The notes under the pieces: generated by a model | The model's database searches: none | What the model was told of the DNA's origin: nothing | The model's input: the letters and a program-made list of their open reading frames with translations, nothing else | Program-made: the position numbers and the translations under genes | In this document: one piece after another, positions 26,239-34,264 of the stretch | Layout: the number at the start of each line of letters is the position of its first letter | Numbering within the stretch: the stretch's first letter is position 1 | Origin: Bacteroidota bacterium | GTDB taxonomy: Bacteria > Bacteroidota > Bacteroidia > UKL13-3 | Assembly (NCBI GenBank): GCA_027482225.1 | Contig: JAIXWD010000020.1 | Span: 214,920 to 278,919 of the forward strand | DNA: 64,000 nucleotides | Direction of reading: 5' to 3'

Positions 26239-28470
26239 ATGCAGCCCTTAGTTGATATAGAAAAAGAAAATAAAGAAATAGTAAAAGCATACCGTAATGT
26301 TATTAAGGCATGTAAGCGTAATTTAGATAACTACGATAGGAAGCAAATCAGAAAAGCATTTGAGATGGCTTTGGATTCGCACAAAACGATGCGCAGGAAA
26401 TCTGGTGAGCCATATATTTTTCATCCTTTGGCCGTAGCGCAAATTTGTGGCGAGGAGATTGGGCTTGGAGCTACATCTATTATTTGTGCCTTGTTGCATG
26501 ATGTAGTGGAGGATACTGAAATAACACTTGATACTATTGAACTTAATTTTGGTAAAAAGGTATCAACTATTATTGATGGATTAACCAAAATATCGGGTGT
26601 TTTTGAGCAGCAAGATAAATCAATTCAAGCGGAGAATTTTAAGAAGTTACTTCTAACATTAAGTGATGATGTTAGGGTTATATTAATTAAACTAGCTGAT
26701 AGGTTACACAATATGCGTACCCTTGATTCTATGAGTGCTAAATCGCAACTTAAAATTGCCAGCGAAACGCAATACGTGTATGCGCCTTTGGCTCACCGTT
26801 TAGGGTTGTATTCAATTAAAACCGAGCTCGAAGATTTAGCAACTAAATACCTTGAACCCGATAAGTATAATTTCGTTAAAAATAAATTACAAGAAACCAA
26901 ATTACAACGTAATCGTTACATTAAGCAGTTTATTGAACCATTAATTGAAGACTTGGATAAGGAAGGATTTAAATATGAAATGAAAGGACGACCTAAATCA
27001 ATTCATTCCATTTTAAATAAAATGAAGAAACAAAATATACCTTTTGAGGAAGTGTATGATTTGTTTGCTATTAGAATAATTATAGATACGGATTTTGAAG
27101 ATGAAAAATCTGATTGCTGGAAGGTATATTCAATTGTTACCAATAATTATCGTCCAAATCCAGATCGTTTACGCGATTGGGTAAGTTCACCCAAAGCCAA
27201 TGGTTACGAAAGCTTGCACACCACCGTAATGGGGCCTAAAGGTAAGTGGGTTGAAGTACAGGTGCGCACCCGCAGGATGGATGAAATTGCAGAAAAGGGA
27301 TATGCTGCCCATTGGAAATACAAGGGTAGCAATACAAAACAAGATGAAGGCCTTGAAGAATGGTTGGGTAGGGTACGCGAGATTTTAGAGGATACAGGTC
27401 AAAATGCACTTGACTTTTTGGATGACTTTAAAATGAACTTTTTTGCCGAAGAAATATTTGTATTTACCCCCAAGGGTGAGTTACGCAAGCTTCCAGCAAA
27501 TGCCACCATTTTAGATTTTGCTTTTGATGTGCATTCTCAAGTAGGTGAACGTTGCATTGGTGGAAAGGTTAATAATAAATTAGTGCCATTAAACCATGTG
27601 CTAACAAATGGTGATCAGGTTGAAATTTTGACTTCAACAAAACAGTCGCCTAAAGAAGAGTGGATAAATTACGTAGTTACCGCAAAGGCCAAAAGCAAAA
27701 TACGCGATTGGCATAAGCAGGTTAAAATGCGCGCAGCTGCCATGGGGAAAGAAATTCTGGAACGCAAGTTTAATCAGGAAAAACTAGCATTTACCAGTGA
27801 TGCATTACAGGATATGATAGCCTATTACAAATTACCTACAGTTACCGAATTGTATGCGCAAGTTGCCGATGAGAAAATTGATAAAACCAAAATACATATT
27901 GCCGAAATTCTTGATTACATTAAACAACAAAAACTAGAACATTTACAAGAGGTTAAACAACAAAAGGAAGCCAAGGCTGCACAAAAGGATTCCATAAAAG
28001 TTACACCTAAGGATGGCGTAATAATAGGAGACGAAAGTGATCTTCCTTATAGCTTTAGTAAATGTTGCAACCCAATTCCTGGTGATGAAATTTTTGGATT
28101 TATTACCGTTGGCGAGGGGGTAAAAATACACCGTACCAATTGTAGTAATGCCATTAGTTTAATGAGTAACTATGGTTACCGTGTTATAAAGGCTAAATGG
28201 GCGAATCAAATTTTTGAGAAATCGAAGGCGTTTAGCACACATATTAAGGTTCAAGGCATTGATAGTGTTGGTATTGTTAGCATCATTACAGATATTATAA
28301 GCAAACAATTGCAAATAAATATGCAAGCCATACAAATAGGTTCAAAGGCGGGGATGTTTGAAGGGAATATTGAATTGGAAGTGTATGATACTGCCCAATT
28401 AGAAGAGCTGATGAATAAGATTAAAGCTGCAAGCCCACTCATTAAGGTAAGTAGGGAAGATATGGTGTAG
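26239..28470 (+). CDS. Bifunctional (p)ppGpp synthetase/hydrolase (RelA/SpoT homolog)
   Basis: Stringent-response enzyme of 743 residues. The HD hydrolase domain (about 45-200) has the intact HDVVEDT motif at 87, so hydrolysis should work. The synthetase domain (about 240-365) has RLRDWVSSPKANGYESLHT and VEVQVRTRRMDEIAEKGYAAH. A TGS domain (about 405-465, IFVFTPKGELRKLP) and a C-terminal ACT domain (about 665-743) follow. The zinc-finger-like CCNPIPGDEI segment lies near 614. The ATG at 26239 follows a possible promoter. The stop is 1 bp from the convergent lipoprotein gene. Confidence 0.95.
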   Translation: MQPLVDIEKENKEIVKAYRNVIKACKRNLDNYDRKQIRKAFEMALDSHKTMRRKSGEPYIFHPLAVAQICGEEIGLGATSIICALLHDVVEDTEITLDTIELNFGKKVSTIIDGLTKISGVFEQQDKSIQAENFKKLLLTLSDDVRVILIKLADRLHNMRTLDSMSAKSQLKIASETQYVYAPLAHRLGLYSIKTELEDLATKYLEPDKYNFVKNKLQETKLQRNRYIKQFIEPLIEDLDKEGFKYEMKGRPKSIHSILNKMKKQNIPFEEVYDLFAIRIIIDTDFEDEKSDCWKVYSIVTNNYRPNPDRLRDWVSSPKANGYESLHTTVMGPKGKWVEVQVRTRRMDEIAEKGYAAHWKYKGSNTKQDEGLEEWLGRVREILEDTGQNALDFLDDFKMNFFAEEIFVFTPKGELRKLPANATILDFAFDVHSQVGERCIGGKVNNKLVPLNHVLTNGDQVEILTSTKQSPKEEWINYVVTAKAKSKIRDWHKQVKMRAAAMGKEILERKFNQEKLAFTSDALQDMIAYYKLPTVTELYAQVADEKIDKTKIHIAEILDYIKQQKLEHLQEVKQQKEAKAAQKDSIKVTPKDGVIIGDESDLPYSFSKCCNPIPGDEIFGFITVGEGVKIHRTNCSNAISLMSNYGYRVIKAKWANQIFEKSKAFSTHIKVQGIDSVGIVSIITDIISKQLQINMQAIQIGSKAGMFEGNIELEVYDTAQLEELMNKIKAASPLIKVSREDMV

Positions 28471-28471
28471 T

Positions 28472-29131
28472 TTATTTATTTCTTGTTGCATAGAAAAGGT
28501 AATTATCCATGTTGATGAAAAACAAGTTGTATTGATTGGGTATGAATCTGTTGATGTGTGTGTTTACCTCATTAATCAAGTTAACAGATTGTTTTTCGAT
28601 TGCGAATGAGTAAAATAAAAAAATATCGTATTTCTTTGGATATGTTATTTTCCTTGAACCTTGATTTGGAATCTGTATCAAACAATTTTCTATTTCAGAC
28701 TTGCTGAAAATAGTATCAATCCACCTTGTGTCTGTATAAGTTAATGGAGGGAAATAGTTTAGTTCACCATTTTCATTCCAAGAAAAGTTGAAAAAATTGC
28801 TACTACCAGCAATGCAATTAAAATAGCTTGCTATAGATTTATTGGTTTCGTTATCAAAGTAAATTACTTGCACGGGTTGTACATGATTTTGTACCCACCA
28901 GCTGTTAGAATCGTTATGTTTTCGTTTAATTAGTTGGTTGTATTTAACAGAGTCAAGTTCAAAAATAACCTCTTCGTTAAAATTCATTTTTTTGCTAAAT
29001 GACGTTTGTTGAAGTTGGTTTACTTCACTAGGACTTTTTACTCCAATCGATTTTAAGTATATTCTTCCGCAAGAGCAGAAGAATATACTTAAAATTAAAA
29101 TTATATGAGAGAAATTAATGTTGAGTTTCAT
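28472..29131 (-). CDS. Putative lipoprotein of unknown family
   Basis: 219 residues with a hydrophobic N-terminus and lipobox-like FFCSCG (Cys at about 21), so probably lipid-anchored in the envelope. The body is mixed strand and helix, rich in Asn, Ser and aromatic residues, with no family I recognise. Its start overlaps the end of the upstream frame (29115-29489) by 17 bp, so the two are likely translated from one transcript. Its stop nearly touches the rsh stop. Confidence 0.7.
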   Translation of the reverse strand: MKLNINFSHIILILSIFFCSCGRIYLKSIGVKSPSEVNQLQQTSFSKKMNFNEEVIFELDSVKYNQLIKRKHNDSNSWWVQNHVQPVQVIYFDNETNKSIASYFNCIAGSSNFFNFSWNENGELNYFPPLTYTDTRWIDTIFSKSEIENCLIQIPNQGSRKITYPKKYDIFLFYSFAIEKQSVNLINEVNTHINRFIPNQYNLFFINMDNYLFYATRNK

Positions 29132-29489
29132 AATTAATAGTGATTACATATCCACTTGCAGTCTCAATCACAGGATAACGACCTTCGGAAAAAGCAATAT
29201 TATTCAGTCCGATTTGATCCGCCACATTTGACTCGAGTGGAAAGTATTCGCCATCGAAAGTATCATTAATAAACCAGTCGTCATAAACTTCTGAAAGAAT
29301 TTTATTAAACGGAATCGTAATTTTAATTTGGGTTTGATTAATAACCTCCATTTGACCTTCCATGTAATCCAATGCAGTAACGTTGGCATTCAAGTCATAG
29401 TCTTCATCTATTTTGGAGATAGGGGTTACAATGCAAAATTTTCTTCCGCAGCATCTTTTCGTGGAAGTTGTAGGGCATTGGCTGCGCAT
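29115..29489 (-). CDS. Second part of a split lipoprotein gene, Cys-rich then beta-rich
   Basis: 124 codons beginning with the ATG directly after an in-frame TGA at 29490-29492. The upstream 56 codons (29490-29660) are in the same frame and encode a lipoprotein signal peptide. The start MRSQCPTTSTKRCCGRKFC is Cys-rich and has no export signal of its own; the rest is acidic and strand-rich. The most economical reading is one approximately 180-residue lipoprotein interrupted by a nonsense codon, or by a sequencing error. Stop-start re-initiation or UGA readthrough cannot be excluded. Confidence 0.55.
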   Translation of the reverse strand: MRSQCPTTSTKRCCGRKFCIVTPISKIDEDYDLNANVTALDYMEGQMEVINQTQIKITIPFNKILSEVYDDWFINDTFDGEYFPLESNVADQIGLNNIAFSEGRYPVIETASGYVITINYETQH

Positions 29490-29660
29490 TCACTTTTCGA
29501 AACCAAAAGTTGCTGGTGTTGAATTTATGGTTTGAATAATGTTTGTATTGCTTGGTTTACCTTTTGTTTTGTCAATATTGGGTAATTCTTGTTTTTGATC
29601 GGAACATCCAAATAAAAAAAAGGCTATTAATAGTCCTGAGCTAAAGATAATTGTTTTCAT
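29490..29660 (-). pseudogene. First part of the split lipoprotein gene (signal peptide and linker)
   Basis: 56 codons from ATG at 29660. The N-terminus MKTIIFSSGLLIAFFLFGCS is a textbook lipoprotein signal with Cys19 as the lipid site. A polar linker rich in Lys, Asn and Thr follows, and the frame ends in TGA at 29492-29490. The next codon in the same frame is ATG and the frame stays open for 124 more codons. It is labelled pseudogene because the intact product would need the TGA removed; it may equally be a functional short lipoprotein. Confidence 0.55.
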
Positions 29661-29727
29661 TTTTTTTTAATTTAAGGGTTGATGTTGAATGATATTTCCT
29701 AATCGGTTTTGCGAATATCAGCTACAT

Positions 29728-29758
29728 TCAATTTTTATTTCCTGGAAATCAAAATTGA
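29728..29758. repeat. Near-perfect 31-base palindrome
   Basis: TCAATTTT (28-35), one mismatch, ATTTCC (37-42), centre T at 29743, then the complements GGAAAT and AAAATTGA. It lies upstream of both the minus-strand lipoprotein genes and the plus-strand XRE gene. The central ATTTCC-T-GGAAAT looks like a dimer binding site, but it could also form a cruciform or RNA hairpin. Confidence 0.6.
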
Positions 29759-29787
29759 GAGGTAAATTGGAACTTTTAAAAATCTGC

Positions 29788-29806
29788 AGCTTATAAGAAA
29801 TAAGCT
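29788..29806. repeat. Inverted repeat upstream of the XRE gene
   Basis: AGCTTAT (29788-29794) and ATAAGCT (29800-29806) are exact complements around a 5-base spacer. It is about 30 bp downstream of the 31-base palindrome. A role as an operator is only a guess. Confidence 0.45.
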
Positions 29807-29870
29807 TTATGCTTGGATGGAAATTTTTTTGTTTAAACAATAATGGAGTCTTTTTTCTGTAAATAGTATA

Positions 29871-29901
29871 AAAATGACTGACTTATTTAGTCTGTCATTT
29901 T
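29871..29901. repeat. Hairpin or operator directly before the XRE gene
   Basis: Arms AAAATGACTGAC (29871-29882) and GTCTGTCATTTT (29890-29901) pair with one T-T mismatch around a 7-base loop. It sits 51 bp before the XRE start at 29953 and is followed by T-rich DNA. It could be a terminator or a binding site for the regulator. Confidence 0.5.
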
Positions 29902-29952
29902 TAATTGTTGTTCTGTTTTTTTTTCTTTAATTACAGGTCCTTAAATTATTCT

Positions 29953-30309
29953 ATGAAGTATTTTAATCCTGTTTTTCAACAAAGACTTGGTGTGATTCTT
30001 AAAGCAATCCGAAAGTCTCGACACATAAAAGCTCAAACAGTTGCAGAGGCTCTTGGTATGGCTGATCAGAGTAATTATGTTCGAATAGAAAATGCACAAG
30101 TTTGTGATATTAGTTTTTGGCGATTACTTGAAATTTGTGAAGTTCTTTGTTGTAGTTTATTTCAAATATGCTTCTTGTTAGGAATTGATTTTTTAGTTAG
30201 GGACAGAATAAAAACATGGGAACAGTTTTATGAATCCTTGAAACAATTGGAAGAGTTAGATCAAAAGTTTCTTGTTGAACTTTCTGATCAATTTAAAAAT
30301 AAGGAATGA
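29953..30309 (+). CDS. XRE-family helix-turn-helix regulator
   Basis: 118 residues from ATG at 29953. Residues about 6-75 form a Cro/C1-type HTH: FQQRLGVILKAIRKSR, then AQTVAEALGMADQSNYVRIEN as the helix-turn-helix, then DISFWRLLEICEVLCCS. A C-terminal helical tail (TWEQFYESLKQLEELDQ) may allow dimerisation. A longer start at 29905 would add a Phe-rich stretch (CFFFFNYR) that does not look like an HTH N-terminus, so it is rejected. Three inverted repeats lie just upstream. The target is unknown. Confidence 0.78.
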   Translation: MKYFNPVFQQRLGVILKAIRKSRHIKAQTVAEALGMADQSNYVRIENAQVCDISFWRLLEICEVLCCSLFQICFLLGIDFLVRDRIKTWEQFYESLKQLEELDQKFLVELSDQFKNKE

Positions 30310-30402
30310 GTGCTTATTTTTTATCATTATTATATAACTTATTCACTAAAATTTTATTTCCGTTAAAATGTGTGTTATTTTGCATCATTGTTTAAGCAAG
30401 AT

Positions 30403-30900
30403 ATGCAGGCAAATCAATCGACTGAAAATATAAAAGATGAAGTTAAGAAGTTGTTTATCGCTTTTTTGGAGCAAAAACAACAGCGTAAAACTCCTGAGCG
30501 TTTTGCCATCTTAGACGAAATATACAGTAGTAAAGAGCATTTTGATGTAGAAACATTATACGTTCACATGAAAAACCGCAACTACCGTGTAAGCCGCGCT
30601 ACCGTTTACAATACCTTAGATTTATTACTTGATGCCGGTTTGGTAACCAAACACCAATTTGGTAAAAACTTAGCCAGGTACGAAGGAGCTTATGGCCATA
30701 AACAACACGATCACATGATTTGTAACCATTGCAATAAAATTTTAGAGTTTTGCGATCCACGTATTCAACAAATTAAAAGCATGATGGGAGAGTTGTTGGA
30801 TTTTACAGTAACAGATCATTCGTTGCATTTATTTGGTAACCCTAAAACTAAAGATGGTAAATGCAATACTTGTAGTAAAGTTCTATCAGAACAATTGTAA
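30403..30900 (+). CDS. Fur-family transcriptional regulator
   Basis: 165 residues from ATG at 30403. The winged-helix domain has TPERFAILDEIYSSKEHFDVETLY and RVSRATVYNTLDLLLDAGLV. The metal region shows HKQHDHMICNHC and a second pair CNTC near the C-terminus, a structural zinc site typical of Fur, Zur and PerR. Which metal or peroxide it senses cannot be told from sequence. An earlier ATG at 30370 would add MCYFASLFKQD, overlapping a TATTTTGC promoter-like motif, so I prefer 30403. It lies 73 bp upstream of purA. Confidence 0.9.
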   Translation: MQANQSTENIKDEVKKLFIAFLEQKQQRKTPERFAILDEIYSSKEHFDVETLYVHMKNRNYRVSRATVYNTLDLLLDAGLVTKHQFGKNLARYEGAYGHKQHDHMICNHCNKILEFCDPRIQQIKSMMGELLDFTVTDHSLHLFGNPKTKDGKCNTCSKVLSEQL

Positions 30901-30939
30901 AAAATAATAAACGAGCTAATTAATTAAATACTTATATGG

Positions 30940-30953
30940 CTAACTTCGGTTAG
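30940..30953 (+). promoter_or_regulatory. Small UUCG-tetraloop hairpin before purA
   Basis: CTAAC-TTCG-GTTAG forms a 5-bp stem closed by the C(UUCG)G tetraloop, one of the most stable RNA loops. It lies 21 bp before the purA start and has no T-tract, so it is more likely a processing or mRNA-stability element than a terminator. Confidence 0.5.
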
Positions 30954-30973
30954 TAGTAGTAACCCAAAATATA

Positions 30974-32236
30974 ATGATAGATGTAGTTTTAGGCCTCCAA
31001 TGGGGCGATGAAGGAAAAGGTAAAATTGTTGATGTATTAACACCACAATACGATGTAGTGGCAAGATTTCAAGGTGGGCCAAATGCAGGACACTCGCTTG
31101 AGTTTAATGGCCAAAAGCATGTGTTAAATACAATCCCATCGGGTATATTCCACCAACATACCATTAACGTAATAGGTAACGGTGTGGTAATTGATCCCAT
31201 TACATTAAAAAAGGAAATAGAAAAAGTAATGGCTTCGGGAGTTGATCCAAGAAAGAACCTATACATATCTGAAAAAGCACATTTAATTATACCAACACAC
31301 CGTTTGGTTGATGCAGCAAGTGAAGCACAAAAAGGTGAGCATAAAATTGGTTCTACCTTAAGAGGTATTAGCCCAACATACCAAGATAAAATTGGCAGAA
31401 GTGGTTTGCGAATTGGAGACATTTTAACGCCAAATTTTAAAGAGAAATACCTAACAGCGGTTGCTAACCATAAGCTATTGTTAGATAGATTTAACCACAG
31501 CTATAATCTTGAAGAACATGAGCCTGCATTTTTTGAAGCCGTGGAGTTTTTAAAACAGTTTAAAATAATCAGCTCTGAGTATTTTATTAATAAGTTAATT
31601 AACGAAGGCAAAAAAGTATTGGCCGAAGGTGCGCAAGGTACTTTGTTGGATATTGATTTTGGAACTTATCCGTTTGTAACTTCATCAAACACCATTACAG
31701 GTGGTGTTTGCAGTGGTTTAGGTGTGGCTCCACAAAAAATTAATAAAGTATACGGTATATTTAAGGCATACTGTACACGTGTAGGTAGCGGACCTTTTCC
31801 TACCGAGTTACACGATACTACAGGAGAACAATTGCGCAAACAAGGTTTTGAGTTTGGTGCAACAACTGGTCGCCCGCGCAGAACAGGTTGGTTAGATTTA
31901 CCTACACTTAAATACGCCATTATGCTTAACGGAGTAACCGATTTAATTTGTACCAAAAGTGATGTGTTAAGTGGGTTTGAAGTTGTACCTGTTTGTGATG
32001 CTTATGATATTAATGGTGCACGTGTAACAGAAATTCCTTACAACTTTAATGATGCCCCTATAAAGCCATTGTTTAAAGAATTTAAAGGTTGGAGTGAAGA
32101 ATTAACAGGATTAAGAAAGTTTGAAGAATTACCTGCAAACTTTAAAGCTTACATGGAATATGTAGAAGAACAAGTAGGATTAAAAATGAGTGTGATATCT
32201 ATTGGTCCTGATAGGGAACAAACTATAGTAAGATAA
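30974..32236 (+). CDS. purA: Adenylosuccinate synthetase
   Basis: Cytosolic GTP-dependent enzyme converting IMP and aspartate to adenylosuccinate in AMP synthesis, 420 residues. The N-terminus shows the GDEGKGK loop (LGLQWGDEGKGKIVD). The IMP site FQGGPNAGHSL, the motif EGAQGTLLDIDFGTYPFVTSS and GRPRRTGWLDL are intact. It starts 73 bp after the Fur-family gene and ends before a shared terminator. No purine riboswitch is visible. Confidence 0.97.
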   Translation: MIDVVLGLQWGDEGKGKIVDVLTPQYDVVARFQGGPNAGHSLEFNGQKHVLNTIPSGIFHQHTINVIGNGVVIDPITLKKEIEKVMASGVDPRKNLYISEKAHLIIPTHRLVDAASEAQKGEHKIGSTLRGISPTYQDKIGRSGLRIGDILTPNFKEKYLTAVANHKLLLDRFNHSYNLEEHEPAFFEAVEFLKQFKIISSEYFINKLINEGKKVLAEGAQGTLLDIDFGTYPFVTSSNTITGGVCSGLGVAPQKINKVYGIFKAYCTRVGSGPFPTELHDTTGEQLRKQGFEFGATTGRPRRTGWLDLPTLKYAIMLNGVTDLICTKSDVLSGFEVVPVCDAYDINGARVTEIPYNFNDAPIKPLFKEFKGWSEELTGLRKFEELPANFKAYMEYVEEQVGLKMSVISIGPDREQTIVR

Positions 32237-32239
32237 ATC

Positions 32240-32268
32240 AAAAAAGTCGGGCTTGCCCGACTTTTTTT
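32240..32268. terminator. Bidirectional terminator between purA and the LOG-family gene
   Basis: An AAAAAAGTCGGG arm, loop CTTG, and CCCGACTTTTTT arm with T-runs on both strands. It lies right after purA and its end overlaps the stop of the minus-strand LOG gene. Confidence 0.92.
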
Positions 32269-33046
32269 ATGATGCTTTGTTAAACCATTCCCCCAACCAT
32301 TTTTTAGGTTTAAGGATTTTTGTTTTCTTCAAGCCAAATTTACCTATGGCATGTTTTTTTAGGTGTGCCACGGCTTCATCAATAGAGTCGGTTATAAGTA
32401 AGTATTCTTTAATTTCTGCTTCCGATACGGTTTTGTTTCTGATCATATCCTCGGTTAATTCAATTAAGTTTTTCCAATAATCCTTACCAAATAATACCAC
32501 TGGGAATTCATTGATTTTACCAGTTTGAATCAAAGTTAGTGCTTCAAACATTTCATCCATTGTTCCCCAGCCGCCCGGCATAATTACAAACGCATACGAG
32601 TATTTTACCAAGAGTGTTTTTCGTACAAAAAAGTATTTAAAGTTTACAGAAGTATGTACATATGGATTTTCTTTTTGCTCGTGTGGCAAAACAATATTAC
32701 AACCAATTGATTGTCCTCCGGCCTCAAAAGCTCCTCGGTTTGCGGCTTCCATAATACCCGGTCCACCACCGGTAATAATGGTAAAACCTAATTTGCTAAT
32801 TTCGGCACTTAACTTAACTGTAGTTTGGTAATATGGGTGGTCTTCTTTAAAACGCGCACTGCCAAATACCGTAACACATGGACCAGTAAAATGTAATTTT
32901 TGGAATCCTCTGATAAACTCCCACATCACTTTAAATAAAAACTTAAGTTCTCTAAATCGTGATCGTGGTCCTTCTAAAAATCGCCTTTCAGAATGAAGAA
33001 TTTTATCTCTTTTAGCTTTAGTTATTTTTGTCATAAGTGGATACAA
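32267..33046 (-). CDS. LOG-family nucleotide 5'-monophosphate phosphoribohydrolase-like protein
   Basis: 259 residues of the TIGR00730/LOG family, often misnamed lysine decarboxylase. It has the GGGPGIMEAANRGA motif and the catalytic signature PGGWGTMDE. Known members release the base from nucleoside monophosphates, such as cytokinin riboside 5'-monophosphate. The N-terminus has about 50 extra basic residues before the Rossmann core. A second start at 33034 (MTKITK) is equally likely. It shares the terminator with purA. Confidence 0.88.
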   Translation of the reverse strand: MYPLMTKITKAKRDKILHSERRFLEGPRSRFRELKFLFKVMWEFIRGFQKLHFTGPCVTVFGSARFKEDHPYYQTTVKLSAEISKLGFTIITGGGPGIMEAANRGAFEAGGQSIGCNIVLPHEQKENPYVHTSVNFKYFFVRKTLLVKYSYAFVIMPGGWGTMDEMFEALTLIQTGKINEFPVVLFGKDYWKNLIELTEDMIRNKTVSEAEIKEYLLITDSIDEAVAHLKKHAIGKFGLKKTKILKPKKWLGEWFNKAS

Positions 33047-33051
33047 AATAA

Positions 33052-33082
33052 AAAAAGACGCAGGTGTTTTCTACGTCTTTTT
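33052..33082 (-). terminator. Terminator after hpd
   Basis: Arms 33052-33063 and 33071-33082 pair over 12 bp (one G-T wobble) with a 7-base loop and end in T residues on the minus strand. Confidence 0.82.
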
Positions 33083-33107
33083 ATTGTTACAAAATAATCT
33101 ATTACAA

Positions 33108-34232
33108 TTACAAATTACCTCTATTGGCTTGTTCTCTTTCTAAGGCCTCAAACAAAGCTTTAAAATTGCCTTTACCAAAGCTTTTTGCTCCTTTACGTTG
33201 TATTATTTCAAAAAACATGGTTGGTCGGTCTTCAACAGGTTTTGTAAATAGTTGCAATAAGTAACCTTCATCATCCCTATCAACCAAAATACCTAATTCT
33301 CTTAATGGTTCAATATCCTCTTCAATTGTTCCTACTCTATCTAATAAATCGTTGTAGTAACTATCCGGAACTTTTAAAAATTCAACACCTCTTGCCATTA
33401 ACTGTCGAATTGTACTAACAATATCTTTAGTAGCAATAGCAATGTGTTGCACCCCTTCACCTTCATAAAAATCAAGGTACTCTTCTATCTGTGATTTTTT
33501 CTTTCCTTCAGCCGGTTCGTTAATAGGGAATTTGACATATCCATTACCATTGCTCATTACTTTACTCATCAAAGCTGAGTATTCGGTACTAATGTCTTTG
33601 TCATCAAATGAGAGTATGTTTTTAAAACCCATTACATCCTCATAAAACTTTACCCATTTGTTCATTTGGTTCCATCCTACATTACCCACACAATGGTCAA
33701 CATACAATAAACCTGTTGGCTCAGGATTATAGCTACTTTCCCATTTTATAAAACCAGGTAAAAACACACCGTTGTAGTTTTTGCGCTCAATAAACAAATG
33801 TTCTACTTCGCCATAAGTTTTAATACCACTCAAGCGTACTTCTCCATCTTTATCAGTTAGTGTAGTTGGTTTAATAGTGCCTACTCCGCCTTTACCTGTT
33901 GTTTTTTCATATGCTTCGTAAGCATCATCCACCCAAAGTGCTAAATATTTTACCCCATCTCCGTGTTTGCGATGATGTTCAGCAATATGGCTATCACTGT
34001 GTAATGGTGATGTTAAAATTAAACGCATCTTATCTTGAATTAAAACATAAGACACGCGGTCTTTTAACCCTGTTTCTGGTCCAGCGTAAGCAAGGCTTTG
34101 AAAGCCAAAAGCTGTTTTATAAAAATGAGCGGATTGTTTAGCATTACCTACCCAAAGTTCAATATAATCGGTGCCATTTAATGGCAAAAAATCTTGCATG
34201 GTTTCTTGTTTTTTTATATCTAAGGTTTCCAT
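33108..34232 (-). CDS. hpd: 4-Hydroxyphenylpyruvate dioxygenase
   Basis: Non-haem iron enzyme converting 4-hydroxyphenylpyruvate to homogentisate in tyrosine degradation, 374 residues. The three iron ligands are visible: His in YVDHCVGNVG, His in GEGVQHIAIATKD and Glu in MFFEIIQRKG. N-terminal and C-terminal vicinal-oxygen-chelate halves are both present. It lies 32 bp downstream of hmgA on the same strand, so the two enzymes of the homogentisate route form one operon. Confidence 0.96.
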   Translation of the reverse strand: METLDIKKQETMQDFLPLNGTDYIELWVGNAKQSAHFYKTAFGFQSLAYAGPETGLKDRVSYVLIQDKMRLILTSPLHSDSHIAEHHRKHGDGVKYLALWVDDAYEAYEKTTGKGGVGTIKPTTLTDKDGEVRLSGIKTYGEVEHLFIERKNYNGVFLPGFIKWESSYNPEPTGLLYVDHCVGNVGWNQMNKWVKFYEDVMGFKNILSFDDKDISTEYSALMSKVMSNGNGYVKFPINEPAEGKKKSQIEEYLDFYEGEGVQHIAIATKDIVSTIRQLMARGVEFLKVPDSYYNDLLDRVGTIEEDIEPLRELGILVDRDDEGYLLQLFTKPVEDRPTMFFEIIQRKGAKSFGKGNFKALFEALEREQANRGNL

Positions 34233-34264
34233 TCTGTTGTTTATTCTTCGTTTATTAATCAGTG

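Noticed and set aside
29905..29952. A longer start for the XRE regulator
   Set aside because: It adds a Phe/Cys-rich segment unlike any HTH N-terminus and begins close to the upstream hairpin.
30370..30402. An 11-residue N-terminal extension of the Fur-family protein
   Set aside because: The extension overlaps promoter-like TATTTTGC and is not typical of the family.
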